Below are positions 48,123 through 59,239 of a stretch of DNA of 64,000 bases, one piece after another. Made by a program: the position numbers and the translations under genes. Numbering within the stretch: the first letter of the stretch is position 1; every line of letters starts with the position of its first letter. The DNA is from Ligustrum vulgare. Taxonomy: Eukaryota > Streptophyta > Magnoliopsida > Lamiales > Oleaceae. Below the pieces are notes generated by a model, which worked only from the letters and a program-made list of their open reading frames with translations, was not told the origin of the DNA and ran no database searches. The stretch spans positions 42,812,129 through 42,876,128 of the forward strand of contig OY743180.1 in NCBI GenBank assembly GCA_963555705.1. The letters run 5' to 3'.

Positions 48123-51100
48123 TGTAGCGCCCCCAGTTCCGTATACCCGATTCACTACGTCATTTTCTGTCTAAATTTTTCGAATAATATTTTTGCGGAA
48201 GAAATAATTGAAATTCATTTTTTGGCAACATTAAATAAACTGTAATGGCCGCTAAAATTGAAAACATTTATGAAACCATTTGAAATAGTAAATCGAACCA
48301 TTAATATTGTAAAGAAATTGCCAATATCATAATTTCTCAAATAAATGAACTTCTCTAAATTATTCGATTGTTTGGAAAATACGGAAATCATTAACGTCAA
48401 ACTTTCAACCGTTTAACGATTATTGCCACCATCATTCATCGCTCGCCACCGTCTCCGAAATCTGCAAAACTGTTAAAAAGTAGAGTGAGTATTTCATGGG
48501 GGAAATACTCAGTAGACTCATCGCAAATTAATTTAATTTATAAGATGATTAAACACATAAATCCCGGCTCTTTATAAAATGGGCATTGATAGAGCTTCTT
48601 TATAAAACAGCTCTTGATAAAACTCATATTGTGCATTACAGCACGAGACATATTTTGCAAATCATAGGCTCTTTGAAAATAGCTCTTTGAAAACCATATA
48701 CTTATAAAAACATTTTAATTATGCCAAGCATAATTTCTTTTGAAAGCATAACATAAGATAGGATTGAAATCCTCATAAACATAGGGAGACACAAGAACTT
48801 TACCGAACTTAGGTGGCAAGAATTCTTATGCAGTAAAATCATAATAACAGTAAGTTTTCATCATAACATAGGATAAAATCGAAATCCTCATAAACATAAG
48901 AATTTTACCGAACTTAGGTGGTAAGAATTCTTATGTAGTAAGTATACCAAGCATAATTTTCTGAAATTCATAGGGATCAATTGCATCATAACATAAGATA
49001 GGATCGAAATCCTCATAAACATATGCGACAGGAATTTTACCGAACTTAGGTGGTAAATCCTCATAAACATATGGAAAGATAGGAATTTTACCGAACTTCG
49101 TGGCAAATCCTCATAAACATAGGAGACACAAGAATGTTACCGAACTTAGGTGGCAAGAATTCTTATGTGTAGCGCTACTAAAACTCCGGTCCCCTTAACA
49201 TATCATAACTTATCATATGGGACCCAAAACAATCTTGGTAGATTTATTTCATAGCAATGATCCAAAAAAACATTTTCGTGAAGCATAGGGTATACTTACT
49301 TTTCGTAAAAACATAAAGTATATTTTCTTTTCATAAAAACATACTTACTTTTCATAACAACATAAGGTATATTTACCTTTCATAAAAACATACTTGTTTT
49401 TCTTAAAAATTGACTTTCACAAGTCACATGACATTCATATGAAATCATAATTTAAATCAATTAATAAGTGCGAGTCTACCTCAAATCCGACGAGTGCAAA
49501 GTTGAGCGGGAATGACTTCAATTTCTTTAAATTCTCCGTACGCTTCGTCTTAGCCAATAAGTCACTTTAGTATATCGAATATATAGCTCAAAATGATAAA
49601 TTATAATTTGAGGACTAAAATTGATGTTTTGAAAGTTGAGGGACTAAAATGAATACTTTTGAAAGTTGAGGGATTAAAATGAATACTTTTGAAACTTGAG
49701 CTTAAAATCAAATAAAGTAAATCAGCAGGGACTGAATTGATCAGATTTTTAAAATGAAAGGGCTGCTTAAAATCATTTAAAACTTTGGGACTGAAATGGA
49801 TAACTTTAAAACTAAAAGGGCTGGAAAATTCACTTTGGAAACTGAGGGACTAAATGGCAATTTTCGAAATATATTAAAATATATCCTCAGATTTCACTCT
49901 CTCTCACCATTTTCACTCTCTCACTCTTCGAACAAAACAGAGAACGAAGACAGAAGCGACCGGCGGCGGAAAGGCGGGACACTGCCGGTGCTAAGCCGGC
50001 GCAGTACCGGCGCCAAGTGCGGCGAGGGGCGTCAAAGGCAGGGGTTAAAGATTGAGGGTTCAGTGCGAGTTCTTTGGTTGCGAAAAACCGAGACAACATC
50101 GCGATTTAAGGTGAGCGATTTTCGGCGGAAAATGGTGATTGAGGTAAGAAATGAACTCATTGATTCATGGGTTTTTCTTTGGGTTTGATTTATGATAGTG
50201 GGCAGAGTTTGGTGGTTGGACTGCGGTGTGGTGGTTGAGTGATTTCTATCGGCGATGTGGGCTGTTGCGGTTTGAGTGGTGGATAGGATGAGGCTTGATG
50301 GCTTCGATCGATGTTGGTGTTCATGATTCGAATTGGGCATAGAAGGTAGCAGCTTAGCAGATTGGTTGGTGGTCTGATGTTCGACGATGGGTGGTGACTG
50401 TGGTTGGGGAAATGATGATTTTGTGATTTGGAGCTGGAGGTGGTGATTCTGGTTAAAGCAGGTTGTGGTTTGCAAAGTGAGGCTTGGTCGTGAAGGGTGG
50501 TGCTGCTTCTGATTACGGATTGTGCAGTTGGGTTAATACTGCAGTGGTGATTGCTGGGTTGAATTGTGCAGTTTGGTGATGATGATGATTGGTGGTGCTG
50601 CAGGGGTGGTGACGGTTGAACTGTGGTTTGAGTTGATTGTGGAACTTCTCCAGGTTGGGCAGCAGTAGTGATTTGATGATGGAGATGATGAAAGTATGCA
50701 GATGATGGAGACTTGTTGTTGGATTGGCAATAGGTAATGGCTTTGCAATGGTGAGGTTGGCCCGTGATTGAGGTTCTGCAGTGTACTGATGGTTGTGTGA
50801 GGGATATTGTAGTTGAGGCAGCATAATGCAGTTTGGTGATGGTTTGATCGATGATGGAAAAGTGAAGGTGGGATGAAGATATCTTTAAAGGGGAAAAGAA
50901 AGAAAAGAAAATAATTAGTGGGAATAATTGAGTGGAATATGGGTTGGTGATGATAATGATGATGCTTGTTGATGGTTGTATAATGTGGTATGAGTGAGAT
51001 GATTGTGTGAGGTTGGCTGCGTGAGGGTGGGGATTATGGTGATGATGGTCTTGAATGGAGGTGATGGTATAATGATGAAATAGTGGGTTCTTTGTTAGGT

Positions 51101-51612
51101 GTAGTGAGTTGGAATGAGGTGGAAAGAAAATGGTGTTGGGACATAATGATGAATTTGATGTAAAGATGAAAACGTGGATGAAATTAGGTGGATATAGATT
51201 ATGATTAATTTAGGATAATTAACTAAAAATTAGACTAATTTCGATTAGGAAAAGTATTTAAAACTGATATATTTTGGACTGAAAATAAATTTGAGAATAA
51301 ATAAATTTTGAGATAAAAATTGAATTACGTATTTGGACTTGAAATAATTTAAATAAGGAAAATTGAGATATTTTAATAAATTTGTAATTCAAAATGATTT
51401 TTTTGAAAATAATACTTTGAATAAATAATTAAAATAACATAATTTTAGAAATTCGGAAATTTAATTTAAAATCGAATAAATTCGATATTTCTTGACTTGA
51501 CTAGACGAATCCGTCGCGGCGTTAACTTCAAAATAATAAATGAAATAGTAGCGACACAATTTTCTAAATATTAAAATAATTATTTATTGCATAAAAATTC
51601 TGAGTCGCTATA
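48123..51612 (-). repeat. 5' LTR (3490 bp)
   Basis: Same length as the LTR at 41220, with about eight single-base differences noticed by eye and no indel. It is adjacent to the primer-binding site. Confidence 0.93.
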
Positions 51613-51617
51613 TACAG
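51613..51617. repeat. Right target-site duplication TACAG
   Basis: Identical to 41215-41219. Confidence 0.9.
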
Positions 51618-52270
51618 TCCCCTTAATTACAACCAGAATTGAAACTTAATTACATTTTTAATCAATTATAGTTTACAATTATTACAATTATAACTTTATT
51701 TCAATTTTGAAATTAATTACAATTGCAAATAATGAGTTTGTAAAACATGAAAGCTACTTTTTTTTTTGCTAAAATTAATTGAATTAGTTACATTCACATT
51801 AATTACAACTCCAATTGCAACTTAATTACATTTTATAATTAATTACGCTTTACAATTAATTACAATTATAATTTATTTCAATTTTGTATTTAATTACAAT
51901 TGCAACTAATGAATTTGTAAAGACGTGATAGATTTTTTTTTGAAACTAATTGAATTAGTTACATTCACCTTAATTACAATTGCAAATGAAACTTAATTAT
52001 TATTGTAATCAATTACAGTTTACATTTAATTACAAATGTAACTTTATTTCAATTTTGCAATTAATTATAATTGTAACTAATGAATTTATAAAACATGACA
52101 TTTTTTTGGCTAAAACTAATTGAATTGGTTACATTCACCTTAATTACAATTGCAATTGCTACTTAATAACATTTTGTAATCAATTACAGTTTACAATTAA
52201 TTACAGTTGTAACTTTATTTTCATTTGTAATTAATTACAATTGTAACTAATGAATTCATAAAACTAATGT
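51618..52270. repeat. Right part of the TTAATTACAATTG tandem repeat
   Basis: At least four units of about 160 bp. Each has TTGAATTAGTTACATTCACC, TTAATTACAATTGCAA, ATTACAGTTTACAATTAATT, TTTATTTCAATTTTG and AACTAATGAATTTGTAAAAC. The array continues at 40600-41219 on the other side of the retrotransposon. Confidence 0.8.
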
Positions 52271-52483
52271 GCGAATTCGTAATGTTTAATTAAATACTGT
52301 CTCACCACCAACACCAACAAAGATTGACATGTAGTGGTCGATTTCAATTGCTAGTAAATAAGTCATTCCTTATAGATAATTGAGCAGTAGGGGAAATTTA
52401 CAATACTTCATTACATTCAAAAGAACTGAAATAAGTTGATTATTACAAGCCCAAAATTTATTATTTTTAATATCTAATCAACC

Positions 52484-52850
52484 TCAAGCAGTTACAGTAG
52501 AATGTTTGTCAATTGCAGCCTGCAAATTTTCATTCCTCGCGCGGACAACCTTGTCTACTTCTTTACCATCCTTGAGGAACAAGAAGGTTGGCATGGACTC
52601 AACGTTAAATTCCGGAGCAACATCCCGTGGAAGAAATTAATAAATAAACAAATGATTTATCTTCTGAATTGATCAATGAAAAAGGTAAAATATAGTAAAC
52701 TACTGATGATTCACTTTTAGTTCATCCATATCCACCTTCAAGAAATCTAACAAGTGGAGTCTTCTTCGTGATCTCAGTAAAATTTGGGGCAATGATTCGT
52801 AAAGGCCCACACCACAAAGCTGTGAAATCGACCACACTCGATTGAAAAGA
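52484..52850 (-). pseudogene. Thioredoxin h pseudogene
   Basis: The minus strand encodes VVDFTALWCGPLR, then TEITKKTPLVRFL, an intron, then [20 protein letters not shown] and a stop at 52484. This is the thioredoxin fold of the plant h type, covering the active-site strand to the C-terminal helix. The redox motif WCGPC is WCGPL, so the resolving cysteine is lost. A 1-bp shift follows RFL; the expected KVDMDELK is readable in the next frame. The N-terminal exon was not found and the intron acceptor lacks AG. Confidence 0.8.
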
Positions 52851-54600
52851 GATGGTGTGTGAATATTATGCCTAATTACAAATTAGCTGAATCCATTACT
52901 ATGGCTGAATCTACGCAAAGGAGTTGAAATGGCCTGAAACAAAACTGGGTTATGGATTGTTTTAAAAGAATTTTAATAATACCTATTTCCCATAATTATT
53001 TCTCAAATAACTGATTTTAGAACTTTTAAATATAACGGTATGAATGGGCATAATTTGCCCTTTTAATGTTTGTTATTTTTGCTTTGTGAGCTCAGCCCAT
53101 TAAGGGACTACTAGCACAATATGACTTATTGTTTTCCGTATTTAAGACACTTAATCTCTTTGTTAGATTTTCTTATCGTCTTTGGACAAGAAATTACAAT
53201 TCGTGTGTTCTTTCTTGTATTTGAAATCCGTTCAAAAATGTTTATTGTTGAGAGTTGTAGGTGCGCCTATATCAAATTTCAAATTAATTATTATATTGTT
53301 ATTATACATTCTTTTTAGTTATATATGAATTATTTATTTATTTTATATTTAATTACTAGAGATATTTGTGTTTAGTGGAAATTAATTGACTTTATTTTTT
53401 GATAATGATAATATTAACTAATAATAATTTTATCGAGTCAAAATCTATTGAATGTTAAGTAATTTAATACACATAAAAATATAAGAGGAAAATGAAAAAT
53501 TGAACATTTTCCTCATATACACACATTTTATAAATATCCACTCTATTGGGATCGGGCCCCCACCTGACAACTACTAACAATCTGTCAAGTGGCGAGTGTG
53601 TAGATCAAGGGGCACCATAAAATTACTCGTTAGTAGAAATTTTATGATGGACACTTGCCACCCTTCCACATTGGGGGTATCACCTGACAATCACTACCCA
53701 CCTGCCAAGTAGTTGATTGGGGGCACCATAAAATTACTCATATGCCTAGTTGACATGATAAGAAAAAAGTAGACATTGTCAAGAAAATTTTCTAAAAATA
53801 TTGATGTTCTTTAAGATGGAATAAGTTGCACTAATGCCTCTATTGTTGTTGTTGTTGTTGTTGTTGTGTGTGTGTAAACAAGGAATACTCCTTTTTAGTA
53901 AAAGTATTTTGTTTATAAACAAGAAATTTGTTATTTTCGAGAAAAAAATATATATTTGAAAAAATATGTTATTTAAAAATGTTTTGACACTGCAACAAAA
54001 AGGTCTTTTGCAACTTGCAAAATGTATCATTCGCTAGATGCATGTTGCGAAAATGGATTTACCGCAACATTCAATGGTCGCTAAACTTGTTTATACTTTT
54101 CTCTTTCTCTTTCATGCTGTTTTCTCCCATTTTTATTATTTTCTCTCTCTCTTATTAAATTTATATTCGAAATGAAAAATGATTTAACAGAATTCATTGG
54201 AAATGAAATGAACTCGACTATTTTGGCTATGTTTGTTAAAAGTTTTGTATTAAGAACATGCTTTTATATTTTCGAGGTAAAATAGGTGTTGAAAAGTGGA
54301 GAGAGAAAATATGTATGATTAAAAAGTAATTTAAAAAATTATGATGTTTAAAAACATGATAAAAATAAGTTTGTCAAACATAGACTTATTCATTAGGCAG
54401 TAACGTCAGAATTTTATCACAATATTTATATTTTATTAAAACAAGAGATGCGCTCTTAAAAATAAAGTGTTTGTCTTGTACTATTTTTAATAAATAGTTA
54501 TTCTAAGGTCGTATAATAAATAAGAGGAATTTGCAAAAAAAAAAAAAAAAAAAAAAAAAAATCCAATTTCACAATGTTATTTGAAAAAATGCCCTAAATT
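52851..54600. other. Intergenic stretch with small repeats
   Basis: It holds two related blocks ending GGGGCACCATAAAATTACTC (about 53530-53630 and 53680-53745), a (TTG)n/(TG)n microsatellite at 53843-53876, a family A MITE at about 54228-54390 and a poly(A) tract at 54535-54560. No gene is seen. Confidence 0.5.
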
Positions 54601-54629
54601 TATTCCATGTTCATTTTGCTATATTTTAC

Positions 54630-54983
54630 AGTGTTCTAAAATGCGTCAAAATGTGCCGCCTAAGCGTGGTGCGCGGCTAAAATGCGTCGAATAAATAGTA
54701 TGTGCGTAAAAATGCGGTCAAACTTTTTTATTGATCGCCTAGACGTGTTTAATCCTGCCTAATCCCCCCTTTTTTAAGGTAAAAAATCTATTTTTTTATG
54801 ATATAGTAAAATATATATATTTTTTTATATAAAAATATATTTAATATCTTAAAATAATTAAAATAATATAAAAAATACGAAACGCATTATGGTGTTTATT
54901 CTTCTTATTGACACGCCTAAATTTGTGATTCTTGATTCTCGACCTCGACGCCTTGCAACGCATTACGCCTTCTAAAACATTGA
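54630..54983. mobile_element. MITE-like TIR element
   Basis: AGTGTTCTAAAATGCGT at the left pairs with the inverse of ACGCCTTCTAAAACATT at the right. The interior has GCGCGGC/AGACGTG words near the left and an AT-rich right half. Superfamily and target duplication are undetermined. Confidence 0.4.
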
Positions 54984-55319
54984 TTTTTTAGATCAAATTA
55001 CCCTTAACAACACTTTAAAACTTCCCTAGAAAGATAAAAAATTTCAGATAATTATAAAAATGTTGACAAATAAAAGATTGGCATATAATCTATACTACAT
55101 AATTGAAATATTATAATTGTCAATCCAAGTACTAAATGAAAACTTTTATTAGGAGTGGACAAATAAAGTGAATAACCCTTCCAATTACAAATTCTTCCAA
55201 ACCCAAAGCTTCCCAAACCCAAATTCAATCCCAAACGCTACCCTCTTCTCCCTGACACATAGGAAATGATGGTAAATGGCCAGGTGAACCGGCTCCTTTT
55301 TCGAAGGACCATGCTACAG

Positions 55320-55445
55320 TCACCTCGGGGCTTACCTCCGAGGTGACCGTCCCCTCACATGGAGGGGTGGAGCCCACTTGTCGGAAGTGGGCTCCGTCCC
55401 CTTCATGTGAGGAGGGGGTCACCTCGGAGGTAAGCTCCGAGGTGA
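55320..55445. repeat. GC-rich foldback with about 62-bp arms
   Basis: Left arm 55320-55380 and right arm 55384-55445 are inverted repeats with only a handful of mismatches and a loop of about three bases. Each arm also contains a smaller palindrome (CACCTCGG...CCGAGGTG). It stands out as very GC-rich in an AT-rich setting. The minus-strand frame at 55225-55422 crosses it and is not considered a gene. Confidence 0.85.
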
Positions 55446-55502
55446 TTTTAGCATTTTTTTTTTTTCGAAATACCCTTTGACCTATGTTTTGATGTATTGA
55501 AT

Positions 55503-55666
55503 ATCCATTTGGTAACCCCGTTTGGTTTATAAACTTATTTATTTATTTATGATTTTGAGGTAAAAAGTAATGATTAAAAATTGGAGAGAGAAAATGTGTG
55601 TGATTAAAAAGTGGTTTGGGAGATTGTGTTTATAAACAAAAAAGATTATTTTATCAAACGGATGCT
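55503..55666. mobile_element. MITE family A copy
   Basis: Ends TCCATTTGGTAACCCCG and TTATCAAACGGATGC; it carries the family interior, including GATTTTGAGGTAAAAAGTAA. Confidence 0.6.
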
Positions 55667-56270
55667 AAATTAAAAGAAATTCAAAATTCACATTCCACCC
55701 CATTTTGAACCTTAAAGTTTGAAGAGCATCCTTCAAAGTTCTCCAAATTTTCTTCAGCAAATTTCCATCTTCGTCTTGATGTTAATTCCAACTTCATCTC
55801 CATTTTCATCTCTCGTACTCATACTCATATTCTATGATAATGATTATTTTCTCAAGTTGTTAGCATTTATTTAGTTATTATTATTTTTTTTTTATGTTGT
55901 AAGATTTGCTTTGATATTCAAAGATTTAGATCAAGAAATTGATTTTAATTTTTTGCTAAATTGATGAAGAATGCTTGATCCATTAATGAGTTGAGTTGAA
56001 TTCTGAAAATTCACCCGTGGCATATCCGTCTATCCGGCGAAGTTCTTTCTAATGTCTTCTCACTGACAGGTCAAAGTCTAGTTTTAGAATGGTGGGTATT
56101 TGTCCTAACCTTAAATAGTGTTTTTTTTTCTTTAATACTTATTTTGCATTCCCTATCTAGAAAAATGAGGGTTTTACATAGAATGTAAAGTTCTTTAGGA
56201 ATCATTTTCCCCCCTTCTCCTTGTAAGATTTATTTCGAGTAATTTTGTTTTGTGAAATCTCGAGATTATT

Positions 56271-56770
56271 AGGTGGTGTTCTGTTTGTATTTTCATTTTC
56301 GAAAATATTTTGTACTTCATGTTTTTATTTTTGTTTTCAAATTTGCTGAAAACGCGTTTGGTTTGTCATTCTGAAAACTGTTTTTGAAAATGAAAAGTTG
56401 GAAAACACGTTTTGTTTGAAATTTTGCAAAATACTACTTAAACTATTTTTAATTAATTTTCACTTAAATTTTTTTTTTTTTTTGTAATGTTGATATTGAA
56501 TTCAATAAAACTTTATTTAAACTTAGTTCCAAGTTAGGATAATTCTAAAAAAAAATAAAAAATTATTAAGTTTAGTTCTAAGTTAGGATAATTCTTTTTA
56601 AAAAAAAAAAAAAAATCCCAAAACGCAATTTTAACATTTTTTATTGAAATACACACAAAAAGCCTAAAACGAGATTTTAGGTATTTTGCGTTTTGTGTAC
56701 AAATTTTTTTTTTTTTTTTCAAAATTCGTTTTCGAAAAACGATCTCAAAACAGTAAAGAGAATATAGCCT
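56271..56770. mobile_element. TIR element of the TTTTCGAAAA type, copy 1
   Basis: It starts AGGTGGTGTTCTGTTTGTAT and ends ACAGTAAAGAGAATATAGCCT. Both ends contain TTTTCGAAAA words and are inverted. A longer relative is at 57388-58254. No coding. Confidence 0.45.
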
Positions 56771-57387
56771 TATTTTCTGAAATTTTAGAGTTTCTTCTTT
56801 ACTCTAATAGTGTAGCAATATATATTGTGGGCCAATAAAAGGTGTTTAAACATGGGATGAAATTGTTGGGAATTAAACTCATATTCCCTCTTCTTTAACT
56901 TACATGATCATTTGTTTTTCAAAGTAATAATATCAAACAAGAAAATAAATAACAATGTAGAAATTTCCTGATTGTCAAAACCTTTCACTATATATAAAAT
57001 TGTTACAAATACATAGACTCTCATTCACCAAATCTCATAGACTACAGAAAAAATACTAATAATAAACTTATATCCAACTCAAATTTCTACCATTTGAATT
57101 ATCCCACAAAGAGTCGCAAAAAACTACAAAGGAAAAGCTCTCCAATTTTTTTTCTCTATTTAGTCTCATATAAGATACACAATATTATGACTCCATAATA
57201 CACATATATACAGGTACACACAATCCCAAAAGGGTTTACAATTTGTGTCAAAAAAGGAGATCTTCTCCTTATTTAACGTGGAGACAAAGACTGGCCTTAT
57301 TCCTTAATTCATGTCCCGTGGCTGCAAAAAGATGGAATAATTAGAGGGAAAATTACATGGAGATATGGATTTCAAATTTACAATTTA

Positions 57388-58013
57388 AGGTGGCGTTCTG
57401 TTTGTATTTTATTTTGTATTTTCATTTTCGAAAATGTTTTGTGTTTCCTGTTTTCATTTTTGTTTTCAAATTTGCTGAAAACGCGTTTGGTTTGTCATTT
57501 CTGAAAACTGTTTTTGAAAATAAAAAGTTGAAAAATACGTTCTATTTGAAATTTTGCAGAATACTACTTAAACTATTTTTAATTAATTTACTTGCAAAAT
57601 ACTACTGACTCAAATTCAAATTTTCTTTCACAATACATAGAAAACATGGTTACATGCAACACACTAATGTGAGCATTAAGAGTCTATATTAACACAGCTT
57701 GGTCAGGTTTGAGATTTGAGAAAGCTCTAGTTCTATTAAAATCCAGAAAATGCAAGTTCTTTTAAAACCATCAGAGTCCATTTATCAGTGCATTTTTTGA
57801 AATATAAAAACAAGAATTCTAACTTAATTTTTTTTTTTGTAATGTTGATATTGAATTCAATAAAACTTTATTTAAGCTTAGCTACAAGTTAGGATAAAAA
57901 AAAAAAAAAATCTTTATTTAGACTTAGTTTCATGTTAGGATAATTCTAAAAAAAATAATAAAAAAATAAAAAATAAAAACTTTATATTAAGCTTAGTTCC
58001 AAGTTAAGATAAT

Positions 58014-58049
<36 letters not shown>

Positions 58050-58254
58050 AAACGCGTTTTTAGCGTTTTGGACATTTTTTTATCGAAATACACACAAAAC
58101 GCCCAAAATGAGGTTTTTGGCGTTTTGTGTACAATTTTTTTTTTTTTTTTTTTTTTCTAAAATGCATTTTCGAAAATGGTAAAGAGAACGCGTTTTTAGC
58201 ATTTTCGAAAATAAAAACAGAAAACGACCTCAAAACAGTAAAGAGAACATGGCC
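57388..58254. mobile_element. TIR element of the TTTTCGAAAA type, copy 2
   Basis: It starts AGGTGGCGTTCTGTTTGTAT and ends ACAGTAAAGAGAACATGGCCT, with repeated ACTTTATTTAAGCTTAG/TTAGGATAATTCT words inside. It is related to 56271-56770 but longer because of internal insertions and duplications. Confidence 0.45.
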
Positions 58255-58445
58255 TAAAACTCTGGTGTAGCACATGAATTTTTTAATTTTCAGGTGTTAA
58301 TACAATTAAAATTAATTAAGTAAACATAATTAAAAACTAAAATAAATTTACAACAGAAATCTCAAACCTTAATTTCATTTTCTCTCATATTTCACGCTCA
58401 ACTCTCTCTCTCTCTTAATCACCCAACGGTGAGTACTACTCACTC

Positions 58446-58446
<1 letters not shown>

Positions 58447-58492
<46 letters not shown>
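58447..58492. repeat. (CT)n microsatellite
   Basis: Over 20 CT units just before the ATG of a short GC-rich frame, as in some plant 5' UTRs. Confidence 0.95.
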
Positions 58493-58495
<3 letters not shown>

Positions 58496-58499
58496 CCCA

Positions 58500-58930
58500 A
58501 TGGCGACACCAGTAGTAGCGCCACCGCCGGTCACATTGTCAACCATCTCTACCAGCGGTGGCCAGCGCACACAGCCTGTGCTCCTGCACTAGCGAGATGA
58601 CCACGAGAAAGCAAGCGCCATTTGCGCCGCTTATGCGCCTGCATGAGGCGGCCGGATGCACAGGTGGCACTCCTGCGGTTGCGATTGTGTGCTGGTGAAC
58701 TGGTGGTAGGTCATTTTTGTGGTTTTGGTGCGTAATTGTGTGATTCTGGCAGCGACGGTGGTATGGATCTGGCGGTGGTGTGTGATGACATGTGGTGTAG
58801 GTGTGGTTCTGGCCGTGGTATTGGTTGTTTTGGGGGTGGTTGATTGCACGACGAAACCTCTTGCTCTTCGCCTTCGTCTTCAACTATGTACCTTCGTTTG
58901 TGTGTATGTTTGAAGGTAGAGTTGGAATTG
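58500..58930 (+). other. GC-rich gene-fragment-like stretch inside the MULE
   Basis: After the CT tract the plus strand reads ATGGCGACACCAGTAG, giving MATPVVAPPPVTLSTIST before a stop at about 58592. GC content and the leader-like CT tract suggest a captured first exon. The source gene was not recognised. Confidence 0.3.
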
Positions 58931-59239
58931 GTTTATTAGATTAGGGTGGTTTTTTTGGTGGCTATGCGTCGGTTGTTGGGAGAGGGGGAGGGAGGTTTCG
59001 GTGGTGTGAATCTATTAGAGCAACTAGTGGTGGTGTTGAGGTAGCTCTGCGTGACTCTGCGGTCGAGTGCTTGGTGGTTGTGGTGACTGGTGGTGGTTGT
59101 TTCGTCCCTCTTCTGACGATGGTGCAGATAGTGGTGGAGGTTTGATTGAGGCAATGTGATGGTGGTGGCCGACTACAGCGGGGGATCGGTGGTAGTCGAG
59201 GAAATTAATCAGGTGGTGTATTGGGGTTGGGTGAGATGG

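Larger units (their letters stand above)
41220..51612 (-). mobile_element. Young LTR retrotransposon carrying LOG and a Cys-cluster ORF
   Basis: Two direct LTRs of 3490 bp each (41220-44709 and 48123-51612) flank 3413 bp of internal DNA, with the perfect 5-bp duplication TACAG outside. On the minus strand the order is 5' LTR (48123-51612), PBS matching initiator Met tRNA (48108-48119), internal DNA, PPT (44710-44722), 3' LTR. The CGAGGACGAA box before the PPT is typical of the pol end of plant Ty3/gypsy elements. No gag, protease, RT, RNase H or integrase frame is present, so it must depend on a partner. The two internal ORFs lie antisense to it. By my count the LTRs differ at about 8 positions, so insertion is very recent. 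Confidence 0.93.

Noticed and set aside
51618..52270. CRISPR-like array
   Set aside because: Direct tandem repeats without unique spacers in a plant nuclear context; a satellite-type repeat.
53121..53318. 65-codon plus-strand frame
   Set aside because: AT-rich, no conserved motif, no gene structure around it.
58539..59154. Minus-strand Thr/His-rich frames in the MULE
   Set aside because: Low-complexity frames opposite a GGTGGT-rich strand; no match to a family.
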